From Pseudotamlana agarivorans (GTDB lineage: Bacteria; Bacteroidota; Bacteroidia; Flavobacteriales; Flavobacteriaceae), in the NCBI RefSeq assembly GCF_001642835.1, contig NZ_LXEI01000001.1, positions 124,001 to 188,000 on the forward strand: DNA of 64,000 nt, written 5' to 3'. Below are positions 1 through 8,454 of this stretch, piece after piece (the stretch's first letter is position 1; each line of letters opens with the position of its first letter). The notes under the pieces are model-generated. The model saw only the letters and a program-made list of their open reading frames with translations, searched no databases and was not told the DNA's origin. The position numbers and the translations under genes were made by a program.

Positions 1-649
1 AACGTCCGTATCCCGATTGCACCTCATCGGCGATAAAAAACGAGTTGTTGGCTTTACAAAGTTTATCAACTTCATTGAAAAACTTAGCCGAGCCTTGATC
101 CAGACCGCCAACGCCTTGGATAAACTCAACAATAACAGCACATACATCCCCTTTTTCTAATTCGGCTTTTACGCCAGCAATATCGTCTAACTCAAGAAAA
201 GTTACTTCTTGTTGCGCATTAATTGGCGCTACGATACCCGGATTATCGGTGGCTGCAACCGCAGCAGATGTACGTCCGTGAAAACCATTTTTAAACGCTA
301 TAACTCTAGATTTCCCAGTTTTAAAGGATGCTAATTTTAGTGCATTTTCATTAGCTTCTGCTCCTGAATTACAGAAAAACAGTTCGTAATCTTTACATCC
401 TGAAAGCGCTTCTAACTTATCGGCCAATTGAACCTGAAGCGGATTTTGGATGGCATTGGAATAAAATCCGAGTTCGGAAACTTGACGAGAAATAGCCTCT
501 ACATATTTTGGGTGTGCGTGCCCAATAGAGATCACAGCGTGACCACCATAAAGGTCTAAATACTCTGTTCCATTCTTATCGTAAACATAAACACCTTTTC
601 CTGAAACTGGTGTTACATCGTACAGCGGATAAACGTTAAATAATGGCAT
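1..649 (-). CDS. argD: Acetyl/succinylornithine aminotransferase, 3' part missing (window edge)
   Basis: This is a class III PLP-dependent aminotransferase of arginine synthesis, which makes N-acylornithine from the semialdehyde produced by ArgC. The first 216 residues are in the window. Visible are the N-terminal PLYDVTPVSGKGVYVYD segment, the YLDLYGGHAVISIGHAHP region, the substrate/PLP segment FFCNSGAEANENALKLA and FIADEVQSGYGR. The PLP lysine lies beyond the window edge. The start is the ATG at 649 (MPLFNVYP). It is the last gene visible of the arg cluster and has its own -7 box about 95 bases upstream. Ornithine aminotransferase is a related alternative, but the argC/argG context favours ArgD. 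Confidence 0.88.
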   Translation of the reverse strand, partial: MPLFNVYPLYDVTPVSGKGVYVYDKNGTEYLDLYGGHAVISIGHAHPKYVEAISRQVSELGFYSNAIQNPLQVQLADKLEALSGCKDYELFFCNSGAEANENALKLASFKTGKSRVIAFKNGFHGRTSAAVAATDNPGIVAPINAQQEVTFLELDDIAGVKAELEKGDVCAVIVEFIQGVGGLDQGSAKFFNEVDKLCKANNSFFIADEVQSGYGR

Positions 650-742
650 AATTACATATTTATTAGTTGGTTTGTTTTTCAAAAGAAGTTTCCTTCTTTA
701 TTAGGAGTTATGCTAACCCCTATAATTTATTTGGTTGCTGCG

Positions 743-750
743 CAAAAGTA
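743..750 (-). promoter_or_regulatory. Candidate promoter (-7 box) for argD
   Basis: TACTTTTG on the minus strand matches the Bacteroidota -7 consensus TAnnTTTG exactly. It would start a transcript near 736 with an 87-base leader before argD. The leader holds a small hairpin, AAAGAAG-GAAA-CTTCTTT, near 682-700. No clear -33 TTG was found at the usual spacing. Confidence 0.5.
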
Positions 751-889
751 ACGATTTTAGAAGGGTTTTCTGTTAATTGACTGGTTTAAAACCAACTTCA
801 ATACATCTCACAGAAAGCCTTTACGTATCGTTTAAGATTAAACCCCTACTCTTTTGCATATATTTACCTATTCTGGGAAGTTTAGCGAC

Positions 890-1867
890 TTAAAAATAAG
901 TCGCCTTTAATCCTAATCCTGTGGTTTCTTCTAAACCAAACATTAAGTTCATATTCTGAACGGCTTGTCCCGAGGCTCCTTTTAAAAGGTTATCGATAAT
1001 GCTTGTTATTAAAAGTTTCCCTTCATGTTTATGCAAGTGAATTAAACATTTGTTTGTATTTACCACTTGCTTTAAATGTAAAAAATCGTCGGCTACAAAG
1101 GTGAATTCCGCATCTTTATAATAAGCTTGATACATGGCCTTCGCATCTTCTACAGAACCTTCAAAATCGGTGTAAATCGTCGCAAAAATGCCTCTTGAAA
1201 AATTCCCACGATTTGGCATAAAAAGAATATCTGAAGCAAAATCACCCTGCAACTGTTTAACCGATTGGTTAATTTCTCCTAAATGCTGATGTGTAAAAGG
1301 CTTATAATAAGAGAAATTATTATCACGCCACGTGTAATGCGTGGTCGCAGACAATGAAGTCCCTGCACCTGTTGCCCCTGTTACGGCATTTATATGCACA
1401 TCATTATTTAGCAAATTGGCTTCAGCTAAAGGTAAAAGCCCCAACTGAATGGCTGTTGCAAAACAACCAGGATTCGCTAAATAGTTTGCGTTTTTAATAG
1501 CTTCTCTTTGTAATTCTGGCAAGCCATACACAAAGGTTTTTCCATTAAAAACTTTATCGGCTTCAAGTCTAAAATCGTTTCCTAAATCGATGATTTTAGT
1601 CTGCTCAGAAAACGTGTTAGCCTCTAAAAACTTCACCGAATTTCCATGGCCTAAACATAAAAATAATACGTCTACATTTGGATTTACGGTATCTGTAAAT
1701 TCAAAATCTAAAGACCCTACTAAATCTTGATGTACTTTACTTATTTGATTTCCTGCATTACTGGTGCTATACACAAAGTTCATTTCAGCTTCGGGGTGAT
1801 GAATAAGTAATCTTATTAACTCGCCTGCTGTGTACCCTGCGCCACCTATAATTCCAACTTGGATCAT
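890..1867 (-). CDS. argC: N-acetyl-gamma-glutamyl-phosphate reductase
   Basis: This enzyme reduces N-acylglutamyl phosphate to the semialdehyde with NADPH, the third step of arginine synthesis in the cytoplasm. The 325-residue protein is a normal short-form ArgC. The Rossmann motif GIIGGAGYTAGEL is at residues 5-17. The catalytic cysteine is C135 in NPGCFATA, and the conserved substrate segment FMPNRGNFSRGIFATIY is present. Its start codon overlaps the argG stop by one base (TAATG), so the two are translationally coupled. The 240-base gap to argD holds a separate promoter box. Confidence 0.96.
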   Translation of the reverse strand: MIQVGIIGGAGYTAGELIRLLIHHPEAEMNFVYSTSNAGNQISKVHQDLVGSLDFEFTDTVNPNVDVLFLCLGHGNSVKFLEANTFSEQTKIIDLGNDFRLEADKVFNGKTFVYGLPELQREAIKNANYLANPGCFATAIQLGLLPLAEANLLNNDVHINAVTGATGAGTSLSATTHYTWRDNNFSYYKPFTHQHLGEINQSVKQLQGDFASDILFMPNRGNFSRGIFATIYTDFEGSVEDAKAMYQAYYKDAEFTFVADDFLHLKQVVNTNKCLIHLHKHEGKLLITSIIDNLLKGASGQAVQNMNLMFGLEETTGLGLKATYF

Positions 1868-3045
1868 TATTTTGAATTTACTTGTTGATAGATTTTATTC
1901 TGATTACCTAGAATTTTGATAAAGCCTTTGGCATCATCAGCGGTCCACGCTTTGTTCTCCTCACCGTAGCTTCCAAATTTCGCACTCATCAAATCATGTT
2001 CAGACTGAATACCATCTAGTGCAAAGTGGTAAGGTTTTAAAGTGACAAATACATCACCTGTAACCTTATCTTGACTGCTTGCTAAGAAAGCTTCAATATT
2101 TCTCATAACAGGATCTAGGTATTGCCCTTCATGCAAGTGCATTCCGTAGAAACTTGACAAATATTCTTTGTGTTGTAACTGCCATTTGGTTAGCGTATGT
2201 TTTTCTAATAAATGATGTGCTTTAATAGTAATAAGCGCTGCTGCAGCTTCAAAACCAACACGCCCTTTAATACCAACAATGGTATCGCCAACATGGATAT
2301 CTCTACCAATAGCATATGCCGAAGCTAAGTTATTAAGCACTTCAATATTATTTTGAGGCGCGTTTTCAATACCGTTTACTGCTACTAACTCGCCTTGTTT
2401 GAAAGTTAATTTTACTTTTTCTTCCTCGGTGTGTTTCAACTGAGACGGATAAGCTTCGCTAGGCAATGCTTTGTCGGATGTTAAAGTTTCTGAACCTCCA
2501 ACACTAGTTCCCCAAAGCCCCTTATTAACAGAGTATTTTGCTTTTTCCCAGTTCATATCGATACCATTTTCTTTCAAATAGTCGATTTCTTGTTGTCTGG
2601 TTAATTTCTCATCTCTAATTGGCGTAATAATTTTGATATTTGGAGCCAAAGTTTGGAAAATCATATCAAAACGCACTTGGTCGTTTCCTGCACCTGTACT
2701 ACCATGAGCAATATATTCGGCATCAATACTTTTAGCGTACTCAATAATTTCAATCGCTTGAATGATACGCTCGGCACTTACCGATAATGGGTATGAATTA
2801 TTTTTTAATACATTTCCAAAAATCAAATACTTCACCACTTTCTGGTAAAAAGTTGATACTGCATCAATATTTTTATAGGTCGTTACACCCATTTTGTAGG
2901 CGTTACTCTCTATGTGACTAATTTCTTCTTTAGTAAAACCACCTGTGTTTACACTTACGGCGTGCACATCATATTCTTTTGATAAACTTACTGCACAGTA
3001 TGACGTATCCAATCCACCACTGTATGCTATTACTAATTTTTTCAT
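1867..3045 (-). CDS. argG: Argininosuccinate synthase
   Basis: ATP-dependent ligation of citrulline and aspartate to argininosuccinate. The N-terminal PP-loop AYSGGLDTSY lies at residues 7-16, and GSTGAGNDQVRFD is the citrulline/aspartate-binding segment. At 392 residues it has the usual length of the common bacterial type. It follows the first GNAT gene by 31 bases and is coupled to argC by a one-base overlap, so it sits in the middle of one arg transcript. Confidence 0.96.
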   Translation of the reverse strand: MKKLVIAYSGGLDTSYCAVSLSKEYDVHAVSVNTGGFTKEEISHIESNAYKMGVTTYKNIDAVSTFYQKVVKYLIFGNVLKNNSYPLSVSAERIIQAIEIIEYAKSIDAEYIAHGSTGAGNDQVRFDMIFQTLAPNIKIITPIRDEKLTRQQEIDYLKENGIDMNWEKAKYSVNKGLWGTSVGGSETLTSDKALPSEAYPSQLKHTEEEKVKLTFKQGELVAVNGIENAPQNNIEVLNNLASAYAIGRDIHVGDTIVGIKGRVGFEAAAALITIKAHHLLEKHTLTKWQLQHKEYLSSFYGMHLHEGQYLDPVMRNIEAFLASSQDKVTGDVFVTLKPYHFALDGIQSEHDLMSAKFGSYGEENKAWTADDAKGFIKILGNQNKIYQQVNSK

Positions 3046-3076
3046 TTTACTCTATTTATATAACTAATTTTCTATT

Positions 3077-3649
3077 CTATTTTAACTGACCTATTTCTGA
3101 AGCAAAACAGGCATTTACATAATATCTATAATTCAATTCATCACGTAATTTCCCTAATTTCTCAAGCTCTTGTACAAGTTGAGTAGACATTTTTGATAAG
3201 GTTACATGGGTCATACCAAGCAACTCATTATACTGATGTACTTTAGGGGTTTGTGCGATTGAAATGAGAAAAGTTTCACTAAAAAACTCGGTCATTCTAG
3301 CCATTAACAACAAGCCTAAATTGCAATTTCTATACGTGCTATCCACCCATAATGATGAGCGCTCATATACAAAATGTTCTTTCACTTGGTGTTCATGAAC
3401 AAAGATGTGTCCAATAATCTCATCATCTTTCTTTAAGATAAAACATCCGTTTTCGGCACGTTTTTTAAGCATCTCTACACTTACATAATACAATGTAGGC
3501 AGTGCTTTAGATCTTTCAGAAATGATTTCTAATGATTTATTGGAAAGTTTGTAAACCAATTTGATTTCGATACCTTCTTTCTCGCAAAAGGCTTCAGCTT
3601 GTTCTATAAGCTGATCGATTTCAGCATCGATATCTAGTAATGTATTCAT
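3077..3649 (-). CDS. GNAT-family acetyltransferase in the arginine cluster
   Basis: A GNAT-like protein of about 190 residues. The fold is suggested by the strand FILKKDDEIIGHIFVHEHQV, followed by SSLWVDSTYRNCNLGLLLMARM, where the acetyl-CoA loop R-x-x-G-x-G/A is degenerate (RNCNLG). The downstream GMTHVTLSKMSTQL fits the C-terminal half. I prefer the internal ATG at 3649 (MNTLLD), which sits just after the stop of the upstream gene; the longer start at 3664 overlaps that gene by 14 bases. Its place between a second GNAT gene and argG suggests a job in the first acylation step of arginine synthesis, which Bacteroidota perform without a canonical ArgA. The substrate is inferred, not shown. Confidence 0.75.
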   Translation of the reverse strand: MNTLLDIDAEIDQLIEQAEAFCEKEGIEIKLVYKLSNKSLEIISERSKALPTLYYVSVEMLKKRAENGCFILKKDDEIIGHIFVHEHQVKEHFVYERSSLWVDSTYRNCNLGLLLMARMTEFFSETFLISIAQTPKVHQYNELLGMTHVTLSKMSTQLVQELEKLGKLRDELNYRYYVNACFASEIGQLK

Positions 3650-3650
3650 T

Positions 3651-4298
3651 TTAATTTGTGTCATTGTTAGTTTGCCCTGAATCGTTATTCTTTTCAGATT
3701 TTAAAAACAGAGCGCGTTTAATTCGTTTCAATCTGGCAAACACACTATTTTTTATAGGCTTGATGTCTTTGTCTTTCGCATGGGGGTCGTATAACATACC
3801 CGTACACAAACACATTTTGCGGTTTGTTCGTGTTAAAACATCATAGTTTTTACAAGTTTGACAACCATCCCAAAAGGTTTGATCGTCGGTTAACTCGGAA
3901 AAAACCACTGGTTTATAACCTAAGTCGCTATTCATTTTCATAACAGCAGACCCTGTGGTAATACTAAAAATTTTGGCGTCTGGAAATTTTGTTCTAGAGT
4001 GTTCAAAAACCTTGTGCTTGATAAGCTTAGCTAATCCGATGCCTCTATAATCGGGATGCACAATCAGGCCTGAATTGGCCACAAATTTACCGTGCCCCCA
4101 CTTTTCGATATAACAAAATCCTGCGAAATTACCTTGATCTAAGGCTATGACTGCATTTCCATTTTCCATTTTAGTAGCAATATATTCTGGGGAACGTCTA
4201 GCAATCCCCGTACCCCTTATAGCGGCGGAAGATGCAATGGTTTCGCAGATGATTTCTGCGAATTTCACATGTGACTTATCGGCTATTACAACCTTCAT
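3651..4298 (-). CDS. GNAT acetyltransferase with Cys-rich tail; candidate N-acylglutamate synthase
   Basis: First gene of the arginine cluster. It has a clear GNAT core: VIALDQGNFAGFCYIEKW, then SGLIVHPDYRGIGLAKLIK with the acetyl-CoA loop R85-GIG-LA. C-terminal to this is a compact cysteine cluster, C146-x2-C149 and C163-x-C165 (FWDGCQTCKNYDVL and KMCLCTGMLY), followed by a lysine-rich tail of about 45 residues. The cluster looks like a metal-binding knuckle and is not part of the usual GNAT fold. GNAT genes at this place in Bacteroidota arg clusters have been proposed as N-acylglutamate synthases, and position supports that here. Whether acetyl- or succinyl-CoA is used cannot be told from the sequence. 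Confidence 0.75.
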   Translation of the reverse strand: MKVVIADKSHVKFAEIICETIASSAAIRGTGIARRSPEYIATKMENGNAVIALDQGNFAGFCYIEKWGHGKFVANSGLIVHPDYRGIGLAKLIKHKVFEHSRTKFPDAKIFSITTGSAVMKMNSDLGYKPVVFSELTDDQTFWDGCQTCKNYDVLTRTNRKMCLCTGMLYDPHAKDKDIKPIKNSVFARLKRIKRALFLKSEKNNDSGQTNNDTN

Positions 4299-4346
4299 TT
4301 CCTAGTATATATTGTTTGTCATTTATTACTCTTTTTTTTAATAGCT

Positions 4347-4366
4347 GAACTGGACACACCTAGTTC
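4347..4366. other. Hairpin in the arg operon leader
   Basis: GAACTGG and CC-A-GTTC-type arms around a short loop form a 7-bp stem with one bulge. No T-tract follows on either strand, so it is not a normal terminator. It sits about 50 bases before the first arg gene. Confidence 0.3.
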
Positions 4367-4384
4367 AAAAAATGAAACACACCC

Positions 4385-4480
4385 TTACGGGCGACGAAAA
4401 AAAGTACGGCGCACAGTATGAGTGTTAACTTCTACTAAATTAACGTTATTTTGAAATGCTATGAAATTATTTTTGGACAC
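4385..4480 (-). other. Possible Arg-rich leader mini-ORF before the arg cluster (weak)
   Basis: Minus-strand reading frame from a GTG at 4480 (31 codons) or a GTG at 4414 (9 codons) to the TAA at 4385. The last codons read VRRTFFRRP, with four arginine codons in nine, about 85 bases before the first arg gene. No ATG start and no following terminator were found, so this is only suggestive. Confidence 0.2.
4468..4475 (+). promoter_or_regulatory. -7 box before the lipoprotein-like fragment
   Basis: TATTTTTG is a perfect TAnnTTTG match on the plus strand. It ends seven bases before the ATG at 4482, which would give an almost leaderless transcript. Confidence 0.4.
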
Positions 4481-4481
4481 T

Positions 4482-4618
4482 ATGAAAAAAATTAAAAACT
4501 ACGTTTTGGGTTTGGGTTTACTCATCTAAAAAATTAGAAGCTGCGGCGACGGCGCGCAGACAAACCGGGTGTAGAACAACGTAATATGTTTTTTAATGTT
4601 TTCATACCGTAAAATTAA
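4482..4618 (+). pseudogene. Decayed start of a lipoprotein gene, or a leader peptide
   Basis: ATG at 4482 opens a 15-codon frame, MKKIKNYVLGLGLLI, that ends at TAA 4527-4529. It looks like the first half of a signal peptide. Reading on in the same frame gives KIRSCGDGAQTNRV and another stop, with a Ser-Cys-Gly-Asp string typical of flavobacterial lipoproteins. No longer homologous reading frame follows. I read it as a broken lipoprotein gene that still has its promoter. A true short peptide cannot be excluded. The remaining bases up to 4775 show no gene. Confidence 0.35.
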
Positions 4619-4775
4619 AACATATTGAAGACAATAACGGACTTTCCTAATTTTAATTTTAAAAAATTATTAATATCTCTAATTTTAAAGCCTCAAAATC
4701 TCAATCTTTCAATATTTTTTAAAAAACATTAAATGATTAATTATTGAAACCCCTTAAAAACGTAAGAAAAACACT

Positions 4776-5279
4776 TTATTTCACTATAAATTTACCTTTC
4801 ATGATCATAAAATGCCCCGGAAAGCTACATAAAAAATCATAATCACCTGATTCTGGGGCGTTAAACTCAATAGTTGTAGATTCGCCACCACCAATGAGTT
4901 TGGTGTGTACAATTACATCATCTCCATCGTTAGGAATAAACTCTGAGTCGGTTGCCGTAGCGGCTTCGGTACCAAAATCGGTAAGATCCACGCCCTTTTT
5001 TAGCAAGACGAAATTATGTCCCATGACGGTTTTCGCCATTTTACCAGTATGAGTCAATGTAAGTCTTACTTTTTCGCCGGCATTAACCTCAATTTTATTT
5101 TTATTGAACTGCATCCCATCGCTTGCAGTAAGGTCTATAGTTGTTATAGCTTCATCACTTGAAGCCGCTTTAGTTTCGGTTTGCGACGGACTCTGGTTCT
5201 GTCTCTTTTCTTTGTTTCCGCAAGCCATTAAGGTGACACAAAAAAGAATAATCACTAAGGTATGTTTTGCTGCTTTCAT
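4776..5279 (-). CDS. Azurin-like cupredoxin lipoprotein
   Basis: Type I copper protein, a small electron carrier anchored by lipid in the periplasm or outer membrane. The signal peptide ends in lipobox LMAC with C20, then comes a Ser/Thr/Glu linker to about residue 44. The cupredoxin domain carries the four copper ligands: H88 in MGHNFVLL, then C151, H156 and M160 in CSFPGHFMIMKG. This matches azurin spacing (C to H +5, C to M +9). It is monocistronic with its own promoter and faces away from the arg cluster. Likely partners are cytochrome c oxidases or peroxidases encoded elsewhere. Confidence 0.93.
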   Translation of the reverse strand: MKAAKHTLVIILFCVTLMACGNKEKRQNQSPSQTETKAASSDEAITTIDLTASDGMQFNKNKIEVNAGEKVRLTLTHTGKMAKTVMGHNFVLLKKGVDLTDFGTEAATATDSEFIPNDGDDVIVHTKLIGGGESTTIEFNAPESGDYDFLCSFPGHFMIMKGKFIVK

Positions 5280-5328
5280 CTATAATATCTTAAAAAGTTA
5301 CTGCTACGCATTTTCTAAACGATTCAAC

Positions 5329-5336
5329 CAAAGATA
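5329..5336 (-). promoter_or_regulatory. Promoter -7 box for the azurin gene
   Basis: TATCTTTG on the minus strand is a perfect -7 match. A TTG lies 24 bases upstream at 5361-5363, inside the terminator of the preceding gapN-like gene. Confidence 0.55.
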
Positions 5337-5349
5337 ATCATATAATAAA

Positions 5350-5387
5350 AAAGCAGCATTCAATTTCAATTAAGAATGAATGCTGCT
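5350..5387 (-). terminator. Terminator of the gapN-like gene
   Basis: AGCAGCATTCA (5352-5362) pairs with TGAATGCTGCT (5377-5387) in a perfect 11-bp stem. On the minus strand it is followed by TTTTTTATT. Confidence 0.85.
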
Positions 5388-5423
5388 AATATTTAAATCA
5401 AGCTTTATACAAAAGCCTTTCTT

Positions 5424-7016
5424 TTATAAAATATAATCGGTACTGATAAAGTTCGACGTTTTTCTTTCGAGTAACTCTGTTAAAATGGCATTATTATATT
5501 CGTTATCCTTTGAAGCAACAAATGTTCTTATAGAGAAAGAACGCAATGCATCATGCACACTTAAAGTTCCTGAAGCCGAATCTTTTCGTCCTGTAAAAGG
5601 GTAAACATCTGGTCCTCTTTGACAAGAACTATTTAAGTTTACACGACATACTAAATTCACTAAAGTATCGATAAGTGGTGATAGCGTATTAATATTTTTA
5701 CCAAACAAACTCACTTGTTGTCCGTAATCCGACTCAGCCATGTCATCTAAAGGCTCTTCAATGTCAGAAAAAGAAATCACAGGAATTACGGGTCCGAATT
5801 GCTCTTCTTTATAAACCCGCATCTCTTTAGACACCGGATACAATACCGCTGGAAAAATATAGTTCTCGGAGGTTTCACCACCTTTTTTATTAATGATACT
5901 TGCTCCGTTTTCTAGAGCGTCGTCAATAAGCTCTTGAATATATGCTGGCTTATCAGTTTCTGGAAGTGGTGTTAATTTCACACCTTCCTCCCATGGATTT
6001 CCAAATTTAAGCTGATCAACTTTATAAGCAAATCGGCGATTAAATTCTTCAACAACTGATTCGTGAACATACAATACTTTTAATGCTGTACAACGTTGTC
6101 CGTTGAAAGATAAAGTACCGGCAATACACTCATCGACCGCTAAATCTAAATCGGCATCTGGCAACACAATTGCTGGATTTTTAGCTTCTAAACCTAAAAC
6201 CATACGCAGTCTGTTTCCTTTCGGGTGCTGCGCTTGAAGGATGTTAGCCGATTTACTATTTCCAATTAAAGCCAACACATCGATAGCGCCAGATTTCATA
6301 ATTGGTGCCGCTAAAACTCGTCCGCGTCCATACACAATATTCACTACCCCTTCTGGGAAACTGCTTTGAAAAGCTTCCAATAAAGGTGAGATTAATAAAA
6401 CACCGTATTTAGCAGGCTTGAAAATTACAGGATTCCCCATTATTAAAGCCGGAATCAATAAGGCAAACGTTTCGTTAAGCGGATAGTTATAAGGCCCTAA
6501 ACACAAAACCACACCTAGTGGACCACGACGGATATGCGCGTAAACCCCAGAGTTTTTTTCAAATTTAGCAGAAGACCTGTCAATTTGTTTGTAAGCTTCA
6601 ATAGTATCGTAAATGTACTCTACCGTTCTATCGAATTCCTTTTCAGAATCTGGCAAATTTTTCCCTATCTCCCACATTAAAAGTTTTACAACTTCTTCAC
6701 GCTTGGTTTTCATTTGCTCTACGAAGGTTTCCATGCAAGCAATTCTATCGGCTACTTTCATTGTTGGCCACAGCCCTTTACCATGATCGTAGGCAGAGGT
6801 TGCAGAATCTAAAACTTCCATAGCCTCTTTCTCGCCTAATTGCGGAATAGTACCTAAAAGTGTTGGTTTATATTCCGAGGTTGATGAAATGGTTGAGTAT
6901 ACCTCAGCAGTATCTCCTTCCCAACTTTTCAACTCACCATTTACCAAGTATGTGGTTTGATGTAGAAGTGATTTAATTTTATAAGCTTCAGGAATCTCTT
7001 GAAAAGCTGTTTTCAT
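5424..7016 (-). CDS. NADP-dependent glyceraldehyde-3-phosphate dehydrogenase (GapN-like aldehyde dehydrogenase)
   Basis: A 530-residue member of the aldehyde dehydrogenase superfamily. Catalytic elements visible are N177 in [10 protein letters not shown]277 in [11 protein letters not shown] and the nucleophile C309 in NGQRCTALK. The [17 protein letters not shown] stretch near the C-terminus is characteristic of the non-phosphorylating GAPDH (GapN) branch, which oxidises glyceraldehyde-3-phosphate directly to 3-phosphoglycerate and makes NADPH. The N-terminus, with about 30 extra residues, is typical of the Bacteroidota members. It is transcribed alone, with a good terminator behind it. The exact aldehyde substrate is inferred from family resemblance. 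Confidence 0.85.
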   Translation of the reverse strand: MKTAFQEIPEAYKIKSLLHQTTYLVNGELKSWEGDTAEVYSTISSTSEYKPTLLGTIPQLGEKEAMEVLDSATSAYDHGKGLWPTMKVADRIACMETFVEQMKTKREEVVKLLMWEIGKNLPDSEKEFDRTVEYIYDTIEAYKQIDRSSAKFEKNSGVYAHIRRGPLGVVLCLGPYNYPLNETFALLIPALIMGNPVIFKPAKYGVLLISPLLEAFQSSFPEGVVNIVYGRGRVLAAPIMKSGAIDVLALIGNSKSANILQAQHPKGNRLRMVLGLEAKNPAIVLPDADLDLAVDECIAGTLSFNGQRCTALKVLYVHESVVEEFNRRFAYKVDQLKFGNPWEEGVKLTPLPETDKPAYIQELIDDALENGASIINKKGGETSENYIFPAVLYPVSKEMRVYKEEQFGPVIPVISFSDIEEPLDDMAESDYGQQVSLFGKNINTLSPLIDTLVNLVCRVNLNSSCQRGPDVYPFTGRKDSASGTLSVHDALRSFSIRTFVASKDNEYNNAILTELLERKTSNFISTDYIL

Positions 7017-7180
7017 AATATTAAGTTTATAGTAGTTGTTGTGGTTTATTTATGTATTTGTAATAATTATCACACTTACATTTTACCTCAAAGTAAACGA
7101 AAATTACCTAAATTTATTAGATAATCCTCTGATATTTTAAGGTATTAAAACGAAAACGATTTCGCTCCACAAAGTCCGTA

Positions 7181-8443
7181 TTAAACTAAAAACTCAAACA
7201 AATCAGGCTTATTGTTTAAATAATCTCCAAAGAAATTACGCTTTTTCATTCTTGAAATGAGTGGTTCTAGATCTTCTGAAGATTTTAGCTGCACGCCTAC
7301 TACGGCCGAACCATTTTCCCGATTGGTTTTTTTAGCATATTGAAAGAAGGTAATATCATCGGTTTCACCCAAAATATCGACCACAAATTCTTTTAAAGCC
7401 CCAGCACGTTGCGGAAAATTTACTATAAAATAGTGCTTCAAATTCGCGTATAATAAAGCACGCTCTTTAATTTCTGGTGTTCTGGTGATGTCGTTATTAC
7501 TACCGCTCACCACGCAAACTACGTTTTTGCCTTTTATTTCTTCAGCATAAAAATCTAAAGCCGAAATACTCAAAGCCCCCGCGGGTTCTACTACAATAGC
7601 ATCTTTATTGTAGAGTTCTAGTATGGTTTCGCACACTTTCCCTTCTGGTACGGTTACCGTATCATCCAGGTTTTCTCTACATATGGCAAAATTTAAATCG
7701 CCAACACGTTTTACAGCAGCACCATCGATAAATTTTTCAATCTCGTCTAAGGCTGTGTTTTTATTATTTTTAATGGACACCGTCATGGAAGGTGCGCCTT
7801 CAGGCTCCACACCAATAATTTTAGTTTCCGGTGATAAAGCTTTAAAAACGGTAGACAATCCGGACGCTAAACCGCCACCGCCTATCGGAATAAACACATA
7901 ATCGATAGGGTTTTGAGCTTGCTCTATAATTTCTAGCCCCACAGTAGCTTGTCCTTCGATTACTTTTTCATCATCAAAAGGATGAATAAAGGTTTTCTCC
8001 AACTGTTCACACTCTAGAAGCGCCGCTTTACTCGCATCGTCATAGGTATCGCCAATGAGTTTGATTTCAATAAAATCCTCACCAAACATTTCAACCTGTT
8101 CTACCTTTTGTTTCGGCGTTGGTGTAGGCATAAAAATAGTGCCTTTTATCTTCAATAATTTACAAGATAACGCCACGCCTTGCGCATGATTCCCTGCACT
8201 GGCACAAACGACACCACAGGCCGATTGTTTAGCCGTTAAAGAACTGATTTTATTATAGGCCCCACGTATTTTATAAGAACGCACTTGCTGAAGGTCTTCA
8301 CGCTTCAAAAACACCTGCGCATCAAACTGTTTAGAATACCTTAAGCTATGCCCTAAAGGCGTAACTGCCGATACGTTTTTAATCGTATCGGCAGCTACCT
8401 TTATATCACTTAACTTAGGAAAATATGTGTTTTCCTTGTTCAT
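7181..8443 (-). CDS. ilvA: Threonine deaminase (threonine ammonia-lyase)
   Basis: This PLP enzyme converts threonine to 2-oxobutanoate, the entry step to isoleucine. The PLP lysine is K58 in RSYKIRGAYNK, and the phosphate-binding loop GGGGLASG lies at residues 188-195. About 90 C-terminal residues (LKHYFIVNFPQRAGAL onward) form one ACT-like regulatory domain. That makes this the 420-residue short form, not the 514-residue enterobacterial form with two such domains. It is last in the ilv operon, 11 bases after ilvC, so it shares the attenuator upstream of ilvD. Feedback control by isoleucine is expected from the ACT domain. Confidence 0.95.
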   Translation of the reverse strand: MNKENTYFPKLSDIKVAADTIKNVSAVTPLGHSLRYSKQFDAQVFLKREDLQQVRSYKIRGAYNKISSLTAKQSACGVVCASAGNHAQGVALSCKLLKIKGTIFMPTPTPKQKVEQVEMFGEDFIEIKLIGDTYDDASKAALLECEQLEKTFIHPFDDEKVIEGQATVGLEIIEQAQNPIDYVFIPIGGGGLASGLSTVFKALSPETKIIGVEPEGAPSMTVSIKNNKNTALDEIEKFIDGAAVKRVGDLNFAICRENLDDTVTVPEGKVCETILELYNKDAIVVEPAGALSISALDFYAEEIKGKNVVCVVSGSNNDITRTPEIKERALLYANLKHYFIVNFPQRAGALKEFVVDILGETDDITFFQYAKKTNRENGSAVVGVQLKSSEDLEPLISRMKKRNFFGDYLNNKPDLFEFLV

Positions 8444-8454
8444 TGGGATAAGTT

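Noticed and set aside
885-904. Hairpin GCGACTT/AAGTCGC over the argC stop as a terminator
   Set aside because: Perfect 7-bp stem, but the minus-strand continuation is TAAACTTCC without a U-tract, so I did not call a terminator.
4347-4366. Arg operon attenuator terminator
   Set aside because: The stem has no following T-run on the minus strand; it is listed only as a hairpin.
4545-4560. GC-rich patch GCTGCGGCGACGGCGCGC as a functional RNA
   Set aside because: It is short, forms no convincing stem with its surroundings, and reads best as part of the decayed lipoprotein frame.
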